From Betaproteobacteria bacterium UBA3031 (GTDB taxonomy: Bacteria > Pseudomonadota > Gammaproteobacteria > Burkholderiales > Eutrophovitaceae), in assembly GCA_002367635.1 (NCBI GenBank), contig DFDI01000019.1, forward strand, positions 1 to 9,278: a DNA stretch of 9,278 bases, read 5' to 3'. The notes under the pieces are model-generated. The model was not told the DNA's origin and searched no databases. It worked only from the letters and a program-made list of their open reading frames with translations. Made by a program: the position numbers and the translations under genes. Shown here in pieces: positions 1 through 5,992 of the stretch (positions are counted from its first letter, which is position 1; the number at the start of each line of letters is the position of its first letter).

Positions 1-900
1 GTGTTCAACCATGCAATCTCACCTGCTCAACAAAGAGATATTGAGCGCATTGTTAAATGCAGAACTCTGGACCGAACGAGCTTAATACTCGACATTTTCG
101 CGCAACGTGCTAAAACGCATGAAGGAAAAGTTCAAGTTGAATTGGCTCAGCTGTCGCATCTGGCAACTCGGTTAGTTCGGGGTTGGACGCACTTGGAGCG
201 GCAAAAAGGAGGGATCGGACTTCGAGGTCCAGGTGAAACTCAGCTAGAAACAGATCGTCGATTGTTGGGTTTTCGTGTTAAATCCTTAAAAAGCAAGTTG
301 GAAGTCATTCAAAGGCAAAGGAAAACGCGACGTATCAGTAGAAACCGAAGGGGCGTGATTAAAATTTCATTGGTTGGTTATACCAATACGGGTAAGTCTA
401 GCTTGTTTAATCGACTCACGAAAGCAAAAGCCTTCTCCGCTGATAAATTATTCGCAACTTTAGATACGACAACTCGCAAGCTTGCATATTTGAATCAAAC
501 TGAGTTTGTGTTGTCAGATACCGTCGGTTTTGTTAGGGATTTGCCACATTCTCTGGTAGAGGCATTTAAGGCGACTCTAGAGGAAACCGCTGACTCGGAT
601 TTTTTGTTTCACGTCGTTGATGCCTCGAGTCACTCAAGAGAATTTGAAATGGAACAAGTTCAAGCAGTTTTGAAGGAAATCGGGGCAGATAATGTGCCAC
701 AGATTACGATTTTCAATAAAATAGATCTTACCGACCTGATGCCAGGAATTGATAGGTCTCCTTGTGGTAAAATTAACAAAGTAAGGTTGAGTGCAATAAC
801 TGGCGAGGGCATTGTTAGCCTTCGAGACATTTTCCCTGAACTTTTGCTCTGTTTGGAGCCAAATAACATCGTTGAAAAGACGCCCTCTGTCGTTGATTAA
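1..900 (+). CDS. hflX: GTPase HflX, 5' partial
   Basis: HflX is a cytoplasmic GTPase of the Obg-HflX superfamily that binds the 50S subunit and can split stalled or stressed ribosomes. The visible 299 residues contain the family signature GPGETQLETDRR (residues 76-87 of the visible part), followed by a basic helical linker. The G domain then shows G1 GYTNTGKSS (126-134), a G2 region with LDTTTR (154-159), G3 DTVG (173-176), G4 NKID (239-242) and G5 around SAI (264-266). The frame is open from base 1, and the usual N-terminal stretch of roughly 70-80 residues is missing. The GTG at base 1 is therefore probably an internal Val codon and the gene starts upstream of the window. It ends with TAA. 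hflK follows after 56 bases on the same strand, the classical hflX-hflK-hflC order. The assignment is very secure; only the 5' end is unseen. Confidence 0.96.
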   Translation: MFNHAISPAQQRDIERIVKCRTLDRTSLILDIFAQRAKTHEGKVQVELAQLSHLATRLVRGWTHLERQKGGIGLRGPGETQLETDRRLLGFRVKSLKSKLEVIQRQRKTRRISRNRRGVIKISLVGYTNTGKSSLFNRLTKAKAFSADKLFATLDTTTRKLAYLNQTEFVLSDTVGFVRDLPHSLVEAFKATLEETADSDFLFHVVDASSHSREFEMEQVQAVLKEIGADNVPQITIFNKIDLTDLMPGIDRSPCGKINKVRLSAITGEGIVSLRDIFPELLLCLEPNNIVEKTPSVVD

Positions 901-956
901 TTAATTTCTCAATATATTTCATACTTTCTTACATACATCTACTGGAATTTAAGCTT

Positions 957-2135
957 ATGGCAATGAATGACCCAAGATGGGGACAAAATAATAATGATGG
1001 CCCTCCCGATTTAGAAGAACTCTGGCGTCGGTTCAATAAACGTTTTGGCTCTTTCGGTCAAAAGGGTAATGGCTCAGGTGGTAATGAGTCGTCCGGCCCA
1101 TTGCCGCAAATTGGCGGCGGTATAGTGATTATTATCGCGTTGCTTATATGGGCAGCCAGTGGTATTTACATTGTAGATGCGAGTGAGCGAGGAGTTGTTT
1201 TCCGATTTGGTCGCCATTTAGAAACGACGCAACCGGGACCGCATTGGCATATTCCATGGCCGGTTGGCAGTAGGGAGATTGTTAACGTCTCGGAGGTGAG
1301 AACCATTGAGGTCGGATATCGAAACAGTGCGAAAAATAAGGTGCCAAATGAGGCACTTATGTTGACGGATGATGAGAATATTGTTGATCTCCAGTTTGCG
1401 GTTCAGTATGTGCGTACTAATCCCGAGGATTATCTCTTCTTTAATCGCGATCCGGATCAGGCCGTCAAGCAGGCGGGCGAATCTGCGATTAGAGAGATCG
1501 TAGGCAAAAGCAAAATGGATTTTGTGCTTCAGGAAGGTCGTGAAGAACTAGCCGTTGACGCTCGTAATTTGATGCAAGTGGTTCTTGACCGTTACCAAAC
1601 TGGGATTACAGTGAGTCAGGTCACTATTCAGAATGCTCAGCCACCCGATCAAGTGCAAGCTTCATTCGATGATGCGGTGAAAGCGAAGCAAGACCAAGAG
1701 AGGCAAAAGAACGAGGGGCAAGCTTACTACAACGATATTGTCCCTAAAGCACAGGGCGCGGCTGCACGACTTGCACAAGAGGCGGAAGCTTATAGAGGTC
1801 GTGTTGTAGCTGCGGCAAAGGGTGAGGCAGCTCGATTTGAGAGTGTTTTGGCTGAGTATATTAAGGCACCAAAAGTTACTCGAGAGCGAATCTATCTTGA
1901 TACGATGCAGTCGATATTTACGAACGCAACAAAGGTGTATATCGATCAGAAGGATAACAGCAACCTGTTATTTCTCCCGCTAGACAAATTAATTGGTTCT
2001 GGATCTACGCGAAACTCCAGCAGTTTTGATACCGGGATGGATCAAGTCAGCGACATTGATTCTGGAATTAGTGGGAATGATGACGAAAGTAGGACTAGAG
2101 ACGCATTTCGCGTTCGCGATAGGGAGGCAAGATGA
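957..2135 (+). CDS. hflK: FtsH protease modulator subunit HflK (SPFH/band 7)
   Basis: HflK is the larger subunit of the HflKC complex, a membrane-anchored SPFH assembly that surrounds FtsH and modulates its degradation of membrane proteins. The 392-residue product has a short cytoplasmic N-terminus rich in Gly and Asn (1-52) and one transmembrane segment (about 53-73). The SPFH/band 7 domain starts at DASERGVVFRFGR (74-86), and long Ala/Glu/Lys/Gln-rich helices follow at about 235-300. The C-terminal tail (345-392) is Ser/Asp-rich and ends in an Arg-rich segment. By family knowledge the bulk is periplasmic. I chose ATG 957; an in-frame ATG lies 6 bases further in (963). The Shine-Dalgarno is poor: only GGA at 944-946 is visible. 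The stop overlaps the start of hflC in an ATGA arrangement, which indicates translational coupling and fits the two proteins being made together. No promoter is evident in the AT-rich 56-base gap from hflX. Confidence 0.96.
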   Translation: MAMNDPRWGQNNNDGPPDLEELWRRFNKRFGSFGQKGNGSGGNESSGPLPQIGGGIVIIIALLIWAASGIYIVDASERGVVFRFGRHLETTQPGPHWHIPWPVGSREIVNVSEVRTIEVGYRNSAKNKVPNEALMLTDDENIVDLQFAVQYVRTNPEDYLFFNRDPDQAVKQAGESAIREIVGKSKMDFVLQEGREELAVDARNLMQVVLDRYQTGITVSQVTIQNAQPPDQVQASFDDAVKAKQDQERQKNEGQAYYNDIVPKAQGAAARLAQEAEAYRGRVVAAAKGEAARFESVLAEYIKAPKVTRERIYLDTMQSIFTNATKVYIDQKDNSNLLFLPLDKLIGSGSTRNSSSFDTGMDQVSDIDSGISGNDDESRTRDAFRVRDREAR

Positions 2136-2989
2136 GAGCTTCATTCACCGTACCAATAGTCAGTATTGGTCTTTTATTGTTGTTGGCGAGTATGTCACTT
2201 TTCACAGTTGACCAGCGGCAAAAGGCAATGATCTTTAGGCTGGGTGAAATTACCAGTATTAAGACGGAGCCAGGACTTTATTGGAAATTGCCTCTCGTTG
2301 AGAATGTTAGATTCTTTGATTCCAGAACTCACACCGTTGACACCGATGAGCCGGAGCGGTTCTTGACGTCTGAGAAGAAGAACGTATTGGTTGATTCGTT
2401 TATTAAGTGGAGAATATCTGATGTGAAGCAGTATTACATCAGTGTGGGTGGCGACGAAAGTCGTGCTCAAGATCGCTTGAATAAGACGGTTAATGACAGC
2501 TTGAGGGCAGAGTTCGGCAAAAGAACGGTATACCAAGTGATCTCTGGTGAGCGTGATGAAATTATGGAGCTCATGAGGGAGAAGGTAGACGTTGACGCGC
2601 GTAAGATTGGTGTTGAAGTGCTTGATGTACGTTTGAAACGTGTCGATTTGACGACGGAAATTAGTGACGCCGTTTATCGCCGAATGGAAGCGGAACGAAA
2701 AAGAGTTGCGAATGAATTGAGGTCGACTGGCTTTGCGGATTCTGAAAAGATACGAGCGGATGCTGACCGAGAGAGAGAGATTATCATTGCAGAGGCATAT
2801 CGTGACGCTCAGCGAATCAAAGGTGAGGGAGATGCTAAGGCCGCCTCTATTTACGCAACTGCATTTAAAAAAGACCCAGAGTTTTACTCTTTCTATAAGA
2901 GTATGGGTGCTTACAGAGAAACCTTTAATAATAAAAGCGACGTGTTAATCGTTGAGCCGGATTCGCCATTCTTCAAGCACATGAGATAA
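2132..2989 (+). CDS. hflC: FtsH protease modulator subunit HflC (SPFH/band 7)
   Basis: HflC is the partner of HflK in the membrane HflKC complex that modulates FtsH. The 285-residue product has an N-terminal signal-anchor (hydrophobic residues about 8-25) with almost no cytoplasmic part. The SPFH domain begins near VDQRQKAMIFRLGEI (26-40). The signature ELRSTGFADSEKIRADADRE (195-214) marks the HflC-type helical region; most homologues have an AEG-like sequence where this protein has ADS. The start ATG at 2132 shares four bases with the hflK stop and is preceded by a strong Shine-Dalgarno, AGGGAGG at 2121-2127, only 4 bases away. That makes this start nearly certain and suggests efficient re-initiation by ribosomes finishing hflK. 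The length is close to the family norm. The ending is the usual short polar tail (EPDSPFFKHMR). Confidence 0.96.
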   Translation: MRASFTVPIVSIGLLLLLASMSLFTVDQRQKAMIFRLGEITSIKTEPGLYWKLPLVENVRFFDSRTHTVDTDEPERFLTSEKKNVLVDSFIKWRISDVKQYYISVGGDESRAQDRLNKTVNDSLRAEFGKRTVYQVISGERDEIMELMREKVDVDARKIGVEVLDVRLKRVDLTTEISDAVYRRMEAERKRVANELRSTGFADSEKIRADADREREIIIAEAYRDAQRIKGEGDAKAASIYATAFKKDPEFYSFYKSMGAYRETFNNKSDVLIVEPDSPFFKHMR

Positions 2990-3046
2990 ATTAATCGTAT
3001 GGCGGGTTTATTTTTTCAGAGGTGGTGTGTTGGCAAACAATAGAGT

Positions 3047-3244
3047 TTGATAAGTTTGGGCGCTGCTGATATTACGACCGCAATTGCTTTGGTGCTCATA
3101 ATAGAAGGTATGCTCCCGTTCTTGTCTCCGACAGTATGGCGAGATACGTTTGAAAGATTGGTTAGAATGTCGGACGGGCACATTCGATTTTTTGGTCTCT
3201 CGTCTATGCTCGTTGGTTTAGTAGTGCTTCTTTTTTTGAGTTAA
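3047..3244 (+). CDS. DUF2065 family small inner-membrane protein
   Basis: This gene encodes a 65-residue protein with two hydrophobic segments (about residues 9-27 and 48-64). Between them lies the conserved core EGMLPFLSPTVWRDTF followed by GHIRFFGLSSML, which I recognise as the DUF2065 (YjeT-like) pattern. Its function is unknown. In many proteobacteria it sits between hflC and hisZ or purA, as here, so a link to the HflKC/FtsH membrane neighbourhood is possible but only inferred. The start is uncertain. An in-frame TAG at 3041-3043 rules out anything longer, leaving TTG at 3047 or TTG at 3056; no ATG or GTG precedes the conserved part. Neither TTG has a good Shine-Dalgarno at normal distance. 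The nearest strong one (AGAGGTGG, 3018-3025) is 21 bases upstream of 3047 and better placed for a tiny frame ending at 3050. The family call is secure and the start is not. Confidence 0.85.
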   Translation: MISLGAADITTAIALVLIIEGMLPFLSPTVWRDTFERLVRMSDGHIRFFGLSSMLVGLVVLLFLS

Positions 3245-3289
3245 TGAAGCTGTGTGAGACCTAAAGATAGAATTAAATAGGCAAAAGTC

Positions 3290-4486
3290 ATGCATCCAAA
3301 GTGGTTGCTTCCAGAGTTTGTGGATGATGTGCTTCCGCAGGAAGCGCAAAGAGTAGAGCTGATCAGGCGGACGATCTTGGATCTGTTCGCGGGCTACGGC
3401 TATGAGCTGGTTTCGCCTCCGCTCATTGAATATTTGGAATCCCTTTTAACGGGATCGGGTAAGGATTTAGAATTACAGACATTCAAGTTGGTTGATCAGA
3501 TGTCTGGGAAAACATTAGGCATTAGAGCGGATGTTACACCCCAAATTGCTCGTCTTGATTCCCATTTGTTAGGTGAAGAGGGTGTAACACGACTGTGTTA
3601 TGCCGATCGGGTTCTTAGAACTAGACCTATAGAGGGTGACATGAGTCGGGAGGTGGTTCAGATAGGTGCTGAACTATTTGGGTGCTCGGGGATTTTTGCT
3701 GACATTGAAATTAATCGACTCCTCATCCAAAGTATTCGATCAGTCGTTAAGCGCTCGTTAACGCTAGACCTAGGCAGTGTATCCATCGCGCAGTCAGTGG
3801 CTAATTGGCTTGCCTTAAATTCTGAAGCATCGACCATTTTTTATGAAGGATTGCAGTCAAAGGACACAGCTACGTTGGAGGAGTTCTCAAAAGATTTCGA
3901 CGCTGAGGCACGCAAAGTCATTATGACTTTGCCAACACTCTACGGGGACTCTTCAGTCCTTGATGTGGCCCGCACAGCACTTGCCAAAGTGCCTGGCGTG
4001 GATCGAGGGATTGATGATTTAGAGAGCGTTTATCAGGCTGTTAAAGATGATGTCGATTACGTTGCTTTTGATCTTGCTGAGCTTCGCGGATTTCAATATC
4101 ACAGCGGATTGGTTGTGGCTGTTTATGTAGAGGGTGACGCTACTCCTATTGCCAGAGGTGGACGGTATGATCACGTGGGGGAGGCCTTCGGTAGGTCGCG
4201 ACCAGCTACTGGGTTTACGATTGATTTGCGAAGGCTATCGGGCTGTGCGATTGAACTCCTGAGGGAGGATTCGCAGCGAAAAATTTGGGCGCCTTGCGTG
4301 CAAGATTCCCCTGAGCTCAGAGCACAAATTGCAGAGTTACGCAAAGATGGAGATATCGTCGTGGAGGATCTTTTGGGCCAATCTCTGGACTCAATCGGTA
4401 AAGGATATACTCACACTTTAGTGAAAAATGAACGTAGTTGGTCAGTCGTAGTAATTGACAGCAAAAAACAAAGTACGAATCGATAA
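3290..4486 (+). CDS. hisZ: ATP phosphoribosyltransferase regulatory subunit HisZ
   Basis: HisZ is a catalytically inactive paralogue of histidyl-tRNA synthetase. It binds the short form of HisG (ATP phosphoribosyltransferase), is required for its activity, and takes part in histidine feedback in the first step of histidine synthesis. The 398-residue product shows the class II synthetase-like core. It has an N-terminal LLPEFVDDVLPQEAQ segment (6-20), GIRADVTPQIARLD (77-90), and a motif-2-like strand with RVLRTRP (107-113). The HisZ-type ELRGFQYHSGLVVAVYV follows (264-280), then the motif-3 region ARGGRYDHVGEAFG (288-301). A complete HisRS-type anticodon-binding domain is absent; the C-terminal 80 residues are short and poorly conserved. 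The start is ATG 3290 with a weak AGG at 3279-3281. purA follows after 19 bases. The presence of hisZ predicts a short, HisZ-dependent HisG elsewhere in this genome. HisRS is the only realistic alternative and is disfavoured by the missing C-terminal domain and the genomic position. Confidence 0.94.
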   Translation: MHPKWLLPEFVDDVLPQEAQRVELIRRTILDLFAGYGYELVSPPLIEYLESLLTGSGKDLELQTFKLVDQMSGKTLGIRADVTPQIARLDSHLLGEEGVTRLCYADRVLRTRPIEGDMSREVVQIGAELFGCSGIFADIEINRLLIQSIRSVVKRSLTLDLGSVSIAQSVANWLALNSEASTIFYEGLQSKDTATLEEFSKDFDAEARKVIMTLPTLYGDSSVLDVARTALAKVPGVDRGIDDLESVYQAVKDDVDYVAFDLAELRGFQYHSGLVVAVYVEGDATPIARGGRYDHVGEAFGRSRPATGFTIDLRRLSGCAIELLREDSQRKIWAPCVQDSPELRAQIAELRKDGDIVVEDLLGQSLDSIGKGYTHTLVKNERSWSVVVIDSKKQSTNR

Positions 4487-4505
4487 TAAATTTTTTAAGG
4501 CATAC

Positions 4506-5801
4506 ATGGCAAAGAACGTTGTTGTTGTTGGGACTCAGTGGGGTGACGAAGGCAAGGGTAAGATAGTTGATTTGCTTACCGAACAAGTGGCTGGTGTGGT
4601 TCGATTTCAGGGCGGACATAATGCTGGTCATACATTAGTCATTAAAGGTCAAAAAACAGTTCTTCACCTCATTCCCTCAGGGATTCTTAGGCCCGATATT
4701 CAATGCTTTATTGGTAATGGAGTGGTTGTGTCTCCAGAAGCTCTCATTGAAGAGATGACAATGCTGAAATCTGCTGGCGTTGATATTGATGGTCGTATTA
4801 CCTTAAGTGAATCATGCCCGATAATTTTGCCCTCACACATAGCGATTGATCAGGCTAGGGAGATCAGTAAAGGTGCTGGGAAAATTGGTACGACAGGTCG
4901 AGGTATTGGACCTGCATATGAAGATAAGGTCGCACGTCGAGGTCTTCGTATACATGATCTTTTCGACGAGCAGATCTTAAGTCAAAAGCTCGCATCTTTA
5001 TTGGAATATCATAATTTTCTCCTCGATAAGCGCTATGGAGTTGCTACGCTCGAGCTATCAGAAGTTCTAGAGAATTTGCTGGCAGCAGCTCATGTCCTTA
5101 AGCCAATGGTAGGAGATGTTTCCAAGATTCTGAACGAGGGACTAAAATTCGGAAAAAATTACCTGTTTGAGGGGGCTCAGGGTGCACTTCTTGATATTGA
5201 TCATGGTACCTATCCTTTTGTCACCTCCAGCAATTGTATCGCTGGGGCCGCTTCACTGGGATCAGGGGTTGGTCCACGTGCGTTGAACTATATACTAGGA
5301 ATTACAAAAGCCTATACCACGCGTGTTGGCAGTGGGCCTTTCCCCACTGAGTTAAAAGATGAGATCGGCGCGTATATCGGTAAAGCAGGAGCCGAATTTG
5401 GAGCAACAACTGGTCGGCCGAGACGGTGTGGATGGTTTGACGCAGTGGCTATGAAGCGATCCGCTCAAATTAATGGCCTAAGTGGATTATGTATTACCAA
5501 ACTTGATGTTTTAGATGGTTTAGAGGTGATTAAAATTTGTACGGGATACCAGACTGATGACGGGGTTGTTGAATTGTCCCCGCCCGGAGCTGATGCGTTA
5601 TCTTCGTGCACTCCTGTGTATGAGGAAGTTGTTGGATGGGAGCAATCTACAGCCGGCGTAGTCTCTTGGGAAGATTTGCCTCAGAACGCTAGAAATTATC
5701 TTAAACGCATAGAGAGTATTGTTGGGGTGCCGATTGATATCGTATCGACCGGTCCTGATCGGGAAGAAACGATCATTTTAAATCAGACGTTTTTCAAGTG
5801 A
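4506..5801 (+). CDS. purA: Adenylosuccinate synthetase PurA
   Basis: PurA is the cytoplasmic enzyme joining IMP and aspartate with GTP to give adenylosuccinate, the first committed step from IMP to AMP. The 431-residue product matches the usual bacterial length. Motifs in order are GTQWGDEGKGK (9-19, including the catalytic Asp at 14), GGHNAGHT (36-43, with catalytic His 42), GTTGRGIGPAYEDK (128-141), FEGAQGALLDIDHGTYPF (221-238), TTRVGSGPFPTEL (271-283), TTGRPRRCGWFDA (301-313) and TKLDVLDG (331-338). The frame stays open upstream to a TTG at 4455 inside hisZ. I chose ATG 4506 because the protein then begins MAKNVVVVGTQWGDEG as in the family and AAGG (4497-4500) sits 5 bases before it. It follows hisZ by 19 bases and is probably co-transcribed with it. 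No strong terminator is visible after its stop; weak inverted repeats lie at 5808-5828. Confidence 0.98.
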   Translation: MAKNVVVVGTQWGDEGKGKIVDLLTEQVAGVVRFQGGHNAGHTLVIKGQKTVLHLIPSGILRPDIQCFIGNGVVVSPEALIEEMTMLKSAGVDIDGRITLSESCPIILPSHIAIDQAREISKGAGKIGTTGRGIGPAYEDKVARRGLRIHDLFDEQILSQKLASLLEYHNFLLDKRYGVATLELSEVLENLLAAAHVLKPMVGDVSKILNEGLKFGKNYLFEGAQGALLDIDHGTYPFVTSSNCIAGAASLGSGVGPRALNYILGITKAYTTRVGSGPFPTELKDEIGAYIGKAGAEFGATTGRPRRCGWFDAVAMKRSAQINGLSGLCITKLDVLDGLEVIKICTGYQTDDGVVELSPPGADALSSCTPVYEEVVGWEQSTAGVVSWEDLPQNARNYLKRIESIVGVPIDIVSTGPDREETIILNQTFFK

Positions 5802-5807
5802 AGGATA

Positions 5808-5828
5808 GTTGATATCTGTCAACGACAG
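5808..5828. repeat. Overlapping short inverted repeats between purA and tRNA-Leu
   Basis: Two mutually exclusive small hairpins can form just after purA. One pairs GTTGA (5808-5812) with TCAAC (5819-5823) around a 6-base loop. The other pairs CTGTC (5816-5820) with GACAG (5824-5828) around a 3-base loop. They lie between the convergent ends of purA (+) and the tRNA gene (-), where a bidirectional terminator would be expected. Neither strand has a proper T-run beside them; the + strand only has TTTT at 5836-5839, 7 bases beyond the second hairpin. A terminator role is therefore only a weak possibility. Confidence 0.3.
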
Positions 5829-5838
5829 CCGTACCTTT

Positions 5839-5925
5839 TGGTGCCCGAAAGAGGACTCGAACCTCCACAGTGTTGCCACTACCAGGACCTGAACCTGACG
5901 CGTCTACCAATTCCGCCATCCGGGC
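5839..5925 (-). tRNA. tRNA-Leu(CAG)
   Basis: Read on the - strand this is a complete 87-nucleotide class II tRNA with an encoded CCA end (5839-5841). The acceptor stem pairs GCCCGGA (5925-5919) with TTCGGGC (5849-5843), including one G-U pair. The D arm has the typical leucine form GCGGAATTGGTAGACGC. The anticodon stem TCAGG/CCTGG encloses the loop TTCAGGT, giving anticodon CAG (5891-5889), which reads CUG codons. A long variable arm forms AGTG-GCAA-CACT, and the T arm is GGAGG-TTCGAGT-CCTCT. The overall sequence resembles the E. coli CAG leucine tRNA as I remember it. The gene is oriented against all the surrounding protein genes, converging on purA and diverging from rnr. A tRNA-Leu at this place is, to my knowledge, a common feature of betaproteobacterial purA-rnr regions. 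Confidence 0.97.
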
Positions 5926-5936
5926 TACGAGGCGTG

Positions 5937-5965
5937 ACTCTAGCTAGCTGTCATTAGCCTGTCAA
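5937..5965 (-). promoter_or_regulatory. Sigma-70 promoter of tRNA-Leu(CAG)
   Basis: On the - strand a perfect -35 box TTGACA (5965-5960) is followed after exactly 17 bases by TAGAGT (5942-5937), which matches 4 of 6 positions of the -10 consensus. The tRNA starts 11 bases after the -10 box, so transcription probably starts about 5 bases before the mature 5' end. The segment just after the -10 is GC-rich (CACGCC). That kind of discriminator is typical of stable-RNA promoters under growth-rate (ppGpp) control; this regulation is inferred from the sequence, not shown. Confidence 0.8.
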
Positions 5966-5981
5966 TTTATTTAATCATTCC

Positions 5982-5986
5982 GAGGT
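5982..5986 (+). promoter_or_regulatory. Shine-Dalgarno deciding the TTG start of rnr
   Basis: GAGGT lies 6 bases before the TTG at 5993. An in-frame TAA at 5972-5974 excludes any longer reading and no ATG or GTG lies nearby in frame. This site together with the basic MVKRKRAS N-terminus supports TTG 5993 as the true start. Confidence 0.75.
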
Positions 5987-5992
5987 AAAACT

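Noticed and set aside
1993..2211. 72-codon + frame across the hflK-hflC junction
   Set aside because: It overlaps two confident genes in another frame and shows no recognisable domain.
4455..4505. Longer purA frame opening at TTG 4455 within hisZ
   Set aside because: It adds 17 residues not found in the family. ATG 4506 has a Shine-Dalgarno at 4497-4500 and gives the standard N-terminus.
5948..5975. Possible rnr promoter CTGTCA-16-TTTAAT on the + strand
   Set aside because: A start about 7 bases after the -10 would fall at about 5982, on the Shine-Dalgarno itself, leaving almost no leader. The boxes are only moderate matches and overlap the tRNA promoter.
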